Below the pieces are notes generated by a model. It did not search any database. It worked only from the letters and a program-made list of their open reading frames with translations, and was not told the origin of the DNA. Position numbers and translations under genes: made by a program. A stretch of 25,423 nucleotides of DNA from a virus. Of the stretch, positions 1 to 9,000 are shown one piece after another; the stretch's first letter is position 1; each line of letters starts with the position of its first letter. The stretch lies in IMG/VR virus record IMGVR_UViG_3300035701_000262, positions 1 to 25,423 of that record. One strand, given 5' to 3'.

Positions 1-1514
1 TGTAAGTCAGGTTCAGCAATAGCAGCTTTCTTTATCTCATCTCTCGCCTCTTGTATTTCTTTTATCTGATCAGGTGTTAAATTTGGATCGTATACCAAAT
101 CTAAATTCTCTTTCGTTTCATTTATTGCTCTACCAAAAGAACCTAACTCATTCTCTTTTAGTGTATTATCGTAGTAGTGATTTAGTTCTTTGTGGTTTTT
201 ATAAAGACTTCCGGCATGAAGCAAACTGAAACCAACGCCTGTACCAATCTCCATAGCTAACTCTTCGCCTGTAGCCAATCTACCTTCCTGTATGGGTGTA
301 CGTATAGCCTTAGCAGTAGCAAATACCCCTGCATTTGCAAGCGGATTAGCTATAGCTGTAGATATAGCACTATTCATTCCTGTCTTAGACAATCTTTTGG
401 CGATAATAGGCGATGTTTTCCCTGCAACAGCACCAAGACCGTGCATATATATACCTTCTAAAAATCCTTTACCTGCACCTTTTGCGCCTGCCTCAAGTAA
501 TGTCTCATCATCTTTAGCTTTTGCTACACCACTTATTGCACCTTTAACAGTAAATATTTTTGTCATTGGAGCTTTAACGGCTTCCTCTGTAAACTTTGCT
601 ACTTTAGGTGTGTACTTCTCAACAATAGCCGCTACTTTTGGAGATATTCTCTCTAAAGTTGGCAAAACTCGTGCTGTCGTTGCTGCGTATTTTGATTCTA
701 AAACTGTGGGGTTTTTCATTAAGGCAGCAGCCGCCAAATCGGGAGCAAATCCTGCAATACCTTTTAACACTTTTGTAGTTATACTATTATCTAATGTTTC
801 TTCTTGAAGTTTCTCTCTTTTTGATATTTCATATTTTGTTCTATCCGAAGCTTCTTGAAGTTTTTTTATTACAGCATTTTTTTGTTCTTGAGAAAGTGTT
901 GAATTTATTACCTCTCTAGTTTTATTTGCTAAAGCTTCACCTGTAACTTTTATTACATCTAAAGGATTTAATGGGTTAAATTTTTCATCTTTCCCTATTG
1001 CTCCATTCCTTTCTTCAAATAGTTTTTTTGTTCCGCTAACAATATCATCTGCAAAGCTTAATACACTCTTCTCAGCCTCTGCTGCCATACCTGATACGTA
1101 TCCTGTAACATTCTCAATGCCTTTGCCTATTGTGGACAATATACCACCATCATCTTCCTTATTTTTCGTAGGTGGCAATTGCGCAGCCGAAGAAGTATCT
1201 TCCAAAGGTAATGCCGTAGTATCGGATTCGTTTTTTTTTTCAACGGCAGGTTGTTGCACAGGTTGTTGTGCAGATTCTTGTAATTCTTGCACAGGTTGTT
1301 GTGCAGGAGTAGGAGCAGGTGCAGGTGTACCTGCTCCACTATATTTTTGTAAGAATGTATTTTTATCTTTAGAATAAAAACCATCTCTTACTACTACATC
1401 ATATACCTTGTCCTTGTAAGATTGGTCACCCCATTTTACTTGAAACTCTTCAAAAGATTTACTGTATTTACCTTCTCTAACTAATACATCATATAGTTTT
1501 TTTAATTCGTCCAT
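1..1514 (-). CDS. Large internal virion protein, N-terminal part (partial, at least 504 aa)
   Basis: An open minus frame starts at ATG 1512-1514, 17 bp after the previous stop, with the A-rich leader typical of this window, and runs off the left edge. The N-terminus carries two copies of a 22-residue motif 30 residues apart (LYDVLVREGKYSKSFEEFQ at 7 and VYDVVVRDGFYSKDKNTFLQ at 37). A Pro/Ala/Gln linker follows (about 61-90, with AQQPVQ twice), then charged segments. Residues about 230 onward hold Gly/Ala-rich, weakly hydrophobic helices (GIAGFAPDLAAAALMKNP, GKGFLEGIYMHGLGAVAG), which could cross or perturb membranes. By position it is the gp16-like largest ejection protein or a head cargo protein. 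Any lytic or polymerase domain would lie outside the window. Confidence 0.78.
   Translation of the reverse strand, partial: MDELKKLYDVLVREGKYSKSFEEFQVKWGDQSYKDKVYDVVVRDGFYSKDKNTFLQKYSGAGTPAPAPTPAQQPVQELQESAQQPVQQPAVEKKNESDTTALPLEDTSSAAQLPPTKNKEDDGGILSTIGKGIENVTGYVSGMAAEAEKSVLSFADDIVSGTKKLFEERNGAIGKDEKFNPLNPLDVIKVTGEALANKTREVINSTLSQEQKNAVIKKLQEASDRTKYEISKREKLQEETLDNSITTKVLKGIAGFAPDLAAAALMKNPTVLESKYAATTARVLPTLERISPKVAAIVEKYTPKVAKFTEEAVKAPMTKIFTVKGAISGVAKAKDDETLLEAGAKGAGKGFLEGIYMHGLGAVAGKTSPIIAKRLSKTGMNSAISTAIANPLANAGVFATAKAIRTPIQEGRLATGEELAMEIGTGVGFSLLHAGSLYKNHKELNHYYDNTLKENELGSFGRAINETKENLDLVYDPNLTPDQIKEIQEARDEIKKAAIAEPDL
1254..1306 (-). repeat. 20-bp direct repeat in the Pro/Gln linker of the partial internal protein
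   Basis: The 20-base string ttgcacaggttgttgtgcag (+ strand) occurs at 1254-1273 and again at 1287-1306. It encodes the doubled AQQPVQ of a flexible linker. The core is itself an imperfect palindrome (tgcaca...tgtgca). The 33-bp period keeps the reading frame, so copy number could change without frameshift. Confidence 0.8.
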
Positions 1515-1531
1515 TGTTTATCTTTTGATTT

Positions 1532-3385
1532 TTAGTTGTCTAATTCTAATGTTCCGCTTTGTTCCGCTGCTCTTGCTTGTTCTTCTGTAAAATCCTTTCC
1601 AAGAAGTTTTTCTTTAGTTTCTTTTTTAACATTTTCACTTAAAAAAATTACTAAAGCATCATAGTTTTTTTGCGCTTTTTCTTCACTTTCATTCGTGTTT
1701 AAAGTTATAGTTTTTGTTCCTATTTTAAACTCAATATCGTTTACTCCCAATGTTTTATTTGGAATAATTTCTAATTCCGGTATACCTGCTAATTTTCTTT
1801 CAAGTATAGGCATCGCTCCTTTTATATTTTTTTTACCTTTAAATACATTTAAACTGAAACCTAATCCTCCTGTACTTATTTTATTGGCAAATGCTGAATT
1901 AAGATCTCTTTCTCTTGAATAACCTGAACCTTGACTAACTGTATTAATAGCACTATTAGGATTTATAAATCTTTTTAATTCGTCTGCAACATAATCTTCC
2001 CTTAATCCTTTTGCATTTACTGCTGATATTAATGACTTTCCAAATTTTAAAGGATTCGCAAGTTTACCACTTTTACTAAAGTAATATGGTATTTCTTTTG
2101 TTGTTCCATCTGCTTGTTTTTGAGATATGAGTATTGCATTTGTAGTTCTACGGATAGGAACCCCAAGTCCTGCAAAGTATCCTAAAGAGCTATTTACATC
2201 AGTAGCACTTCCTTTTATTACGTTCCCAATTTGTTCGGCTAAATTACTAGCTTCTTTTCTTTCTGCTTCATCATCAAGCTGCCATTTTTCTTTACCTCTT
2301 CCTTCGCTCAACTGACTTGTTGTAGTAACCTTTCTCTCGCTATCTAATCTGTTCATTATCTGAGTTCTAACCCAAGCCTCAGCCTCTTTTTTTTGTTCTG
2401 CAAAGTGCGGAGCAGATTCGTCTAATACAGGCAATCCTGTGCTTGGGTCTATTTTTAAAAGCAATTTAGTTTTGTCTTTAGCCGCAACATCTTTATCATA
2501 AACGTATGATTGAGCATTGTACCTACCTGTATTCTCTGTTAATACAGAAGACAAGTTGTATTTATTACCTGAAAAGTAAACTGCAATAGTACCATCAACA
2601 GCTTTATTAAATTCAGTAATAGCATTTTTAAATCCTTCTATTTTAGGATACCTTTTCAATGCATCAATACCTGTAAGCTCAGTTATAGTTCCTGCTCCTG
2701 TTATTGTCGCTGCTTGGTATATAGCCTCTTTCCTATCTCCAAATGCCGCTATTGACTTATTGATTTCATCATCAACCTTAAATGTTTTAATCTCGGTTCT
2801 AAGCTTTCCCATAGCCACACTAACAGGCATAACATCTTTTGTAAGCTCCATAACTCCTGTCTTAGGATTTGAAGCCATTATACCAATATTAACTGTGCCA
2901 TCCAATGGATTTATAATTCCTTTTGATTTAGAGAAGTCACCAAACATCTCAACGTATTCCATGTTGGCAATATTCAAAGCTTGTAAATCTCCTGCTTGGA
3001 TACCTGCCATTCTTTTATCAAATTCTTCTTGATATGTCTTTTGCAAATCAAACAATTGATTTGTGCCATTCATCATATTTTGTCTAATTAAAGTAAATTG
3101 TCTTGGATCTAATTTACCTGCCCTTAATAATTTATAATTGATAGCATTTTGCTCTTTAGCATCATGAGCAAAATTATTTGTAAATTTATTTGCAGGGTCA
3201 TATTTACCTTGAGGTGCTTTGTTTAAAAAGTCAATGTCTTTTAAATTCTGATCCTCAAAATCTTGTATTTTATCTCTACGGTCTTGAGCTTCTGTAGCTA
3301 ATGCGCTAGAAAGGTTCTTACCTACGGCAGACCAATCTACGTAACTGTCGGTATCTCTTTCAGCATATTTATATCCTAATGGCAT
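1532..3385 (-). CDS. Large internal virion / ejection protein candidate (617 aa)
   Basis: This is a soluble, helical, highly charged protein with no signal peptide and no cysteine cluster. It starts MPLGYKYAERDTDSYVDWSA and continues with charged helices (ATEAQDRRDKIQDFEDQNL, about 30-48), a helix-rich middle (RQNMMNGTNQLFDLQKTYQE) and an acidic C-terminus (LLGKDFTEEQARAAEQSGTL). Its place between a gp14-like protein and a very large protein matches the gp14-gp15-gp16 order of T7-type internal cores. In crAss-like virions, large cargo proteins fill the head and tail, and this is a candidate. It lies 9 bp after the 283-aa gene. No enzymatic domain is seen. Confidence 0.65.
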   Translation of the reverse strand: MPLGYKYAERDTDSYVDWSAVGKNLSSALATEAQDRRDKIQDFEDQNLKDIDFLNKAPQGKYDPANKFTNNFAHDAKEQNAINYKLLRAGKLDPRQFTLIRQNMMNGTNQLFDLQKTYQEEFDKRMAGIQAGDLQALNIANMEYVEMFGDFSKSKGIINPLDGTVNIGIMASNPKTGVMELTKDVMPVSVAMGKLRTEIKTFKVDDEINKSIAAFGDRKEAIYQAATITGAGTITELTGIDALKRYPKIEGFKNAITEFNKAVDGTIAVYFSGNKYNLSSVLTENTGRYNAQSYVYDKDVAAKDKTKLLLKIDPSTGLPVLDESAPHFAEQKKEAEAWVRTQIMNRLDSERKVTTTSQLSEGRGKEKWQLDDEAERKEASNLAEQIGNVIKGSATDVNSSLGYFAGLGVPIRRTTNAILISQKQADGTTKEIPYYFSKSGKLANPLKFGKSLISAVNAKGLREDYVADELKRFINPNSAINTVSQGSGYSRERDLNSAFANKISTGGLGFSLNVFKGKKNIKGAMPILERKLAGIPELEIIPNKTLGVNDIEFKIGTKTITLNTNESEEKAQKNYDALVIFLSENVKKETKEKLLGKDFTEEQARAAEQSGTLELDN

Positions 3386-3394
3386 ACTCTATAT

Positions 3395-4246
3395 TTATTG
3401 ATAAATTTGAAAAGGGTTGTAAGCATTTTGATTTCCTACCATGTAATAATTTGTAGGCAAAGTATTTTGCTTGCTCTGTAATGCAAGATTATTCAAAGGA
3501 TAAATATCTTTTAAAGTTGGAATCTTTCCTGCAACATTAATAGGATTGCCATTAATGTCAGTATTCCCCTGATTAAAATCAAAACCACCCTTCAAAGTGC
3601 TTTGGTCTATACTCTTGCTCATTGGAGTAGTTGCTGTTGCAGGATTGGTAACTGTTGCAGGAATAGCAGTTTTTGCAGTTCCTTGATTAGCAAACAAAGG
3701 TACAAGCTCTTTTACTCCTGTCATAGCGGCATCAGTTGCTGATTTCATTCCTTGCTCAGTAGCTTTAGCCGCAGCTTCTTGTGCATCTCTAGCCGCTTGT
3801 TGATATCCTGCCGCTTGCTCTAAGTCTAAGCCAACACCTATATCCCTTAATCGACTATTCTCTTGTGCTGTAAGTTTCTCAAGATTCAATAACTCTTGCC
3901 CTTGCTCTGATCTTACTTGACCTTGTCCTTGCTGAGAAGCCAAGTATATTCTACCTGCCGCCTCTGCTGCACCTCTCTCGCTCTCCTGAGCCGCTTGAGT
4001 TAGACCAAATGATGATGACAACAATCCCTCACGACTTAACTCGTAAGGTTCTTTTTGTAATCCTATTGCTTGGTAATAGTTTTTGCCCAAGTCTTTACGT
4101 GCCTCGTCAAATGCGTTCTGTGCATCTCTCTCAGCTTGTCTTTGCAAACCTCTTTGCTTTCCTGCCTGAGCAAATGACATACCTGCTGTACCTGCTGATA
4201 CGGCCATTCCGCCTAATGCTATTGCTGTTGCTGTTGCTACTGCCAT
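3395..4246 (-). CDS. Internal virion protein candidate (T7 gp14-like)
   Basis: This 283-aa protein begins with a hydrophobic Ala/Gly-rich segment (ATATAIALGGMAVSAGTAGM, residues 4-23), followed by a long, Ala/Gln/Glu-rich helical region (about 27-180, for example QRQAERDAQNAFDEARKDLG and EQAAGYQQAARDAQEAAAKA). This layout matches small internal core proteins such as T7 gp14, which leave the head during infection and insert into the outer membrane. The C-terminal third is low in charge and Asn/Pro/Thr-rich, ending in YYMVGNQNAYNPFQIYQ. The ATG directly follows the GNAT-like stop. The match is by architecture, not by sequence identity. A head cargo protein is the alternative, compatible with the same role. 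Confidence 0.6.
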   Translation of the reverse strand: MAVATATAIALGGMAVSAGTAGMSFAQAGKQRGLQRQAERDAQNAFDEARKDLGKNYYQAIGLQKEPYELSREGLLSSSFGLTQAAQESERGAAEAAGRIYLASQQGQGQVRSEQGQELLNLEKLTAQENSRLRDIGVGLDLEQAAGYQQAARDAQEAAAKATEQGMKSATDAAMTGVKELVPLFANQGTAKTAIPATVTNPATATTPMSKSIDQSTLKGGFDFNQGNTDINGNPINVAGKIPTLKDIYPLNNLALQSKQNTLPTNYYMVGNQNAYNPFQIYQ

Positions 4247-4247
4247 A

Positions 4248-4658
4248 TTAAAATTTTTTAAGCATTTCTGCCGTGTAACTGTCTCCTTTTACATACCCTA
4301 AACTCTCGTATGTACTTATAAGTCCTTTGTGTTTAATTAACGCATATCCATACTTATTGCCTGCATTCTTTGATATGTTGGTCAATGTTTCAATCAATAA
4401 AACCAATGCTTGTTTTCTTTGTGGTTTCTTTCTATAATCTTTATTAGATATAATCCAATCTATCCAACTTGCTTTTGAATTAGTTGCGTACAAGAACCCT
4501 GCGCATATTGGAGTGTCTCCATCAAATACAATAATACCACCCTCACTATCATCAGGCAAGAAGTCTTTTGGCGGGGCATCCCAATTCCAATCCTTCCACC
4601 ATCCAACAAGAATGTTGTCGTAATCTGTACTATTTAATTTGCGAATTTGTAATTCCAT
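4248..4658 (-). CDS. GNAT-like N-acetyltransferase fold protein (degenerate acetyl-CoA loop)
   Basis: This 136-aa protein has the order of a GNAT fold: a first strand/helix (MELQIRKLNSTDYDNILVGW), a Trp-rich loop (WKDWNWDAPPKDFLPDD, 21-37), central strands GGIIVFDGDTPICAGFLYAT, then WIDWIISNKDYRKKPQRKQA (65-84) before a helix, then KYGYALIKHKGLISTYESLG up to 121, the usual Y-x-x-x-GF end. The acetyl-CoA pyrophosphate loop, normally R/QxxGxG/A, here reads PQRKQA with no glycine, so the protein may have altered cofactor binding or be non-catalytic. Similar proteins occur in marine phage virion modules, from memory. Its TAA stop abuts the start of the 283-aa gene, so it is co-translated with internal virion proteins. 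A substrate cannot be named. Confidence 0.65.
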   Translation of the reverse strand: MELQIRKLNSTDYDNILVGWWKDWNWDAPPKDFLPDDSEGGIIVFDGDTPICAGFLYATNSKASWIDWIISNKDYRKKPQRKQALVLLIETLTNISKNAGNKYGYALIKHKGLISTYESLGYVKGDSYTAEMLKKF

Positions 4659-4665
4659 TTCAGTA

Positions 4666-4673
4666 CAAATATA
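4666..4673 (-). promoter_or_regulatory. Possible -7 box (TATATTTG) before the GNAT-like gene
   Basis: TATATTTG lies only 7 bp before the GNAT-like ATG, in a 23-bp gap. It is identical to the box at 12743-12750. No -33 TTG is seen, and the distance would give a nearly leaderless message, so chance in AT-rich sequence is quite possible. Confidence 0.2.
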
Positions 4674-4681
4674 TCATTTTT

Positions 4682-5494
4682 TTACGGATAACTTTTCATC
4701 ACCTCTGAGCCAACTGAGAACAATTCTATTTTTCCTGCGCTACCATTTGTAAAATCAAATACACAGTAATGACCTAACACTCCGTGAGATTCAGCAATTG
4801 AATTTTTAGTGTAAAGAATATATGGGTCTTGCGTTGTTATTGGAACAGTATTAGGTAAATTTGTATTTACAATTATTCTATTTATACCTGATGTGTAATC
4901 TTGTATAATATTAGATACTTTACCTGCAAAAAATATTGAATTAGCAGGTAGTATTGCAAAATATATAGAGTCACCAATACTAATCATTCCTCCAATAGAT
5001 ACCAATGGCGATATTGAAAAATTAATTTGAGTAGAAAGTCCCGGCGTTACACTAATACTTTTTCCTATACCACTTGTACTTCTTATTGACAACTCTCCTG
5101 AGTCATTGTTTCTTATAAATGAAAAATAGCTTGATTCTTTTCTTTCAAAATAACCTGACTGAACTTCGCCAGAGTTCTGTAAATCAGTAACAAGACTGCC
5201 TGACCACGTTGAGTCACCTTCTAATACAATGGTCTTAAATAGTTTGCTTTCAAGTGGTGCGTCATTTATAACTGACTTTATTCTTGATGATGTAAAAGAT
5301 AAAGCAGGAGTGCCTACTTTATCCCACCATTGCTGATAAAAAGTATTTCTTAAATCAGTTGCATTATGACGATATATATCACCACCTTTAAATGTGTACA
5401 GGTAGTTATTCATACCAATCATCCAATCAGGTTCAAAAGAGTAGAAGGACACCCATCCTTTTACCGCTTCGCTATATGTTAAAGTATATGTCAT
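4682..5494 (-). CDS. Conserved tail-associated protein (270 aa)
   Basis: The N-terminal region is highly distinctive: MTYTLTYSEAVKGWVSFYSF then EPDWMIGMNNYLYTFKGGDI, YRHN (residues 1-44), a Trp/Tyr-rich beta segment that I associate with a conserved gene following the muzzle gene in phages of Bacteroidota. The middle contains FTSSRIKSVINDAPLESKLF and STWSGSLVTDLQNSGEVQSGYF, consistent with a beta-sheet protein that may form part of a propeller-like surface. The C-terminal part contains SVTPG and INFSISPLVSIGG-type strands. No enzyme motif is visible. It lies 9 bp after the cysteine-rich gene and 23 bp before the GNAT-like gene. A structural tail role is likely; a function cannot be named. Confidence 0.72.
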   Translation of the reverse strand: MTYTLTYSEAVKGWVSFYSFEPDWMIGMNNYLYTFKGGDIYRHNATDLRNTFYQQWWDKVGTPALSFTSSRIKSVINDAPLESKLFKTIVLEGDSTWSGSLVTDLQNSGEVQSGYFERKESSYFSFIRNNDSGELSIRSTSGIGKSISVTPGLSTQINFSISPLVSIGGMISIGDSIYFAILPANSIFFAGKVSNIIQDYTSGINRIIVNTNLPNTVPITTQDPYILYTKNSIAESHGVLGHYCVFDFTNGSAGKIELFSVGSEVMKSYP

Positions 5495-5503
5495 AGTTAT
5501 TTT

Positions 5504-6082
5504 TTAATCAATACAATCACAAGAATCAAATTGAACTATTGCTGCTCCTGTATCTATTGTAGGAAATGTTCCCGATAAAATACACATACCTCCTGTAAAT
5601 CCCACATTTACAAGTATATTTTTAGGCGTGCCATCACAATCTGTATAAGATACTGTTACGCTTTCAGTTACATTAGTTATACTCCATGTCTCACATGGTC
5701 CTACACAACATCCACAATTTCTATTTATACTTATAGTAGCATTGCCTGTTTGAACATTAGGAATATCTCCATAACCAACGCATATGTCTACATTTGTACC
5801 ATCAGGAAATTCTTCAACTACAAGTCCTCTATTTCCACAAGCAGCATATTTTAATTGAAATGGTCCTTGATTACCCACTACATTCCAACTCGTACAAGGC
5901 TGACTACAGCAACTAGGACATTGTTGTAATGGAAGCAGTTTACAATTAACTAACTCTCTAACAATACCACCTCCTGCATAGAATCCATCAGGAGCACACA
6001 TTGTTAATGCAGCATCAAGAAATACAGCAGTAGCTGAATAAAGGTTATCGGCATTTAAATAAAATGGTTGTGTTATTGGCAT
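5504..6082 (-). CDS. Cysteine-rich tail-tip protein with two tandem domains
   Basis: The first 50 residues (MPITQPFYLNADNLYSATAV onward) form a conserved head that I associate with crAss-like tail genes. Two tandem copies of a cysteine-rich domain follow, at about 58-125 and 125-190. The cysteines of copy 1 (59, 63, 82, 101, 123, 125) and copy 2 (126, 130, 149, 167, 188, 190) have nearly equal spacing (4, 19, 19, 22, 2 against 4, 19, 18, 21, 2), each with a PC-x-x-W start and a CxC end. A third copy ends the muzzle protein encoded just upstream. There is no signal peptide. The cysteines may form disulfides after release from the cell or bind metal. A decoration of the tail tip or a receptor-binding function is likely but not shown. 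Confidence 0.75.
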   Translation of the reverse strand: MPITQPFYLNADNLYSATAVFLDAALTMCAPDGFYAGGGIVRELVNCKLLPLQQCPSCCSQPCTSWNVVGNQGPFQLKYAACGNRGLVVEEFPDGTNVDICVGYGDIPNVQTGNATISINRNCGCCVGPCETWSITNVTESVTVSYTDCDGTPKNILVNVGFTGGMCILSGTFPTIDTGAAIVQFDSCDCID

Positions 6083-6091
6083 AATTTATTT

Positions 6092-9000
6092 TTATGGTGG
6101 CGTACATCCGCAACTATCTACAGTTAGTATAGGATTACCTTGTGTTATTTCATATTGTATATTAGGTGTACCTGCTGAGTTTATACAAATTGTTAGAGGT
6201 GGATCATCTTCTTTTAAAGTTACTTGATATAATCCGGGAGTACCACAAATTCCATTTAAAAAACCAATTACACAATCTGCTCCATTTGGATTTATTGTTA
6301 TCTCTACACATTCAGAAGGTCCACAATAAGTACATTCGCAACATACAGCATTTATATCTGTAGGGTCATAACATAATCCTTGTGCTACTGATGATGTTAA
6401 ATCCCAAATTAAATATAAATACTCACCTGAATAAGTGCTAGAAGGAACTGTAAATTCAGCATAATACAAACTTGAACTTGCAGAAACAATTGGAGTAGCT
6501 GTATAAGTATTTACATTATTTAACATTGCATTTATATCAATCGTATTATTTCCATACAATGTACTGCTTTTTAAATACTTAAACTTATCTCTGCTTGAAT
6601 TTTGGTATAATCCTGTTGCAGTAATCAAATTTGTTTGCATTCTCATTGTGCTACCTCCTTGAGGGAAACCTGCATTTCCTTCAGGACCTGATACTATATT
6701 GTACCAAGAAACTAAAGGAGATGTTGTTCCACTTGCAAATGTTACAAAGTTAGACTGTAATGCGCCTGTAAATGTTCCATTTGTGTATCTATATTGAGCA
6801 TCAATAGTGTCTCCTGCTTCTGAGTTTATAGTAAGAACAACCTGTACTATATTTAAAGTCTTAGCCAATGGACATGCTACATTTACACTAAGCGTAACAG
6901 CTCCTGTATATCTTATTTTAATGTTTGCAACTTCAATATTGTTAACTCCTTTTGAAAAAGAAAACAAGCCATCTTCGTCAACAAAACCCGACTCGGTATT
7001 TACTAAGTTAAAATTTGCAATTATATTAAAAGATTCACCGCTTTCTATTGATTGTATATTGTATGTTATATTAACATCTCCAACAAGAGCTCCTACATCA
7101 ACACAATAATCAAACTCAGCATATCCTATTAATGGATCAATCGCATCATTAAGCGTAAGTGTTTGATTTGTTCCACATGGAATACATTGAGGACTAATAG
7201 GGAGTAATCTATCATTTGATACCAATACATACTCATTTGAGTAAGGGTCATATCCTCCAAGTTTTTGTGTATTAAAAGACCTATTGAACTCATCTCTAAA
7301 CCAAGTTCTCATATTGGCATCAGAGATAACCATTAACTGCTCGTTTGAGTATGAGTCACCTCTTAATTGCAATACAACACCTCTTTTTGCATCAGTAAAA
7401 TATCTATCTGAACCCCATTGTACATAACTCTCAGGATTAAAACTTATACCATATTTATCAGTACGAGCAATTTGAGTTCCCAATACTTCAGGTACTGATG
7501 TAATTGCACCCCCTGCCGCAGCATCAGACAACAAGTTTTTACCTGCTAATACGTAAGATATTTTATCTTCTTGCAAAACAAGTACATCTGTTTGTCTTCC
7601 ATCCATTTTAAATATCTCGCCAAATGATGTTTCTAATCTTTTATAATTTAAAAGACCTAAATTAAACTCGTTTAACTTATTTACATTTGATTCGGCATTA
7701 AATATACCGCTATATGTAATATCAGCAAATCTATCAGCTTCTTTGTAATCTTGCGCAGATACTTGAGTTACACGATTACCTAAATTCATAGGTACACCAA
7801 CAATTGAATCTCTGATTTTATAACTTTCAGCTCCGTTACCAAATGTAAAGCAGTTAAAGAATCCTGTATCAATAATTGCAGGTAGTGATGATGTTTGTGT
7901 TTGAACATTGCCTGAATGGTATCCATCTTCATCAATAGCAAAGGATAAGTCATTCTCAAAGAAAATATCAGGTAGTGAATCTTGTGGTTCTGTTTCAAAT
8001 ATAAAAAGATTATTAGCCCTAAATACTTGAATATTAGCAGAAGTACAAGATCGTCTTTTGTCATTTCCTCCTATACCTATTGTACAAGGGTCTGTTCCTC
8101 TTAATACCAATACAAGTTCATTGGTATCTGTAAGTCTAGCAAATTGATAATAGTTTGTACATAGAGCAGAAGGTATAGGGAAAGGTCCTGTAGACGATGT
8201 AGTCATTAATGTTGGGATATACTCATTCTCAATTGGACAACCACTTCCGCCTACATTTTTAACTCCTGAGTCTATTAATGCTTCTACATTATCTCCATTC
8301 CACCAATCAGCCATATTATCATAATTGTTTGAAGATATCAATGTCAAATCCAAAGTATACTCTCTTCTTTCACATTGTCTATTTCCTGCTCCTGCACCTC
8401 TTCTTTCAAATCTAATATTTATAACTATTTTACTTCCTGCAGGAACTGTGTAGTCAATAAACATACCCGGATTGCTTGGATCTGCAATATTCATTGGATA
8501 TGTTAAAATTGCTCCTGCTCCTGCACCGGGATCTTTGCATCTGCTTTGAGATCCGGGAGCTACAGTTGAATTAGGGTCTTCAACAACAACAAAATCGTTT
8601 GGATTTATTTTCATATACACACCTGCAGGTGGAACTACATTTGTCTCAGGTTCAATAAATCCTTCTGCTTGCGATTGCGTTTCAAGTACAGTAGCATAAG
8701 TGCAAGTCTGAGTAGGACCATTTGAATCTGCTTTTACAATCAATCTATCTCCTTTCTCAATCTTTCTTGAATTTTCTCCTTCAAGTAAAAAGTAAACCTC
8801 ATTATTTGTAGGACTTTTAAAAAATATTGAACTATAAATAGTTTCATAATTTTCTTGGTCAGGTTTTATAACAAACTTATACCTTGTAGCCCAATATGGA
8901 GCAATCTGTGTAGTTGGTATAGTTACTTGTATTGAGTTCTTTCTATCTGCAAAACCACATGGAATTTGCTCGGTATCGCTACGCGTACTAACCAATGCTG

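Noticed and set aside
292-807. 171-aa open frame on the + strand
   Set aside because: It is antisense to the real partial internal protein gene, which is open over the whole 1-1514 span with an A-rich leader and structured protein sequence. The + frame protein has no recognisable pattern.
1127-1384. 85-aa open frame on the minus strand and 86-aa frame on the + strand
   Set aside because: Both are by-products of the low-complexity Pro/Gln linker in the true frame (Leu/His/Asn-rich and Cys/Gly-rich translations).
7786-8064. 92-aa minus-strand frame inside the muzzle-like gene
   Set aside because: It is out of frame with the 1572-aa protein, is Leu/His/Ile/Tyr-rich in the way typical of shifted AT-rich reading, and has no leader of its own.
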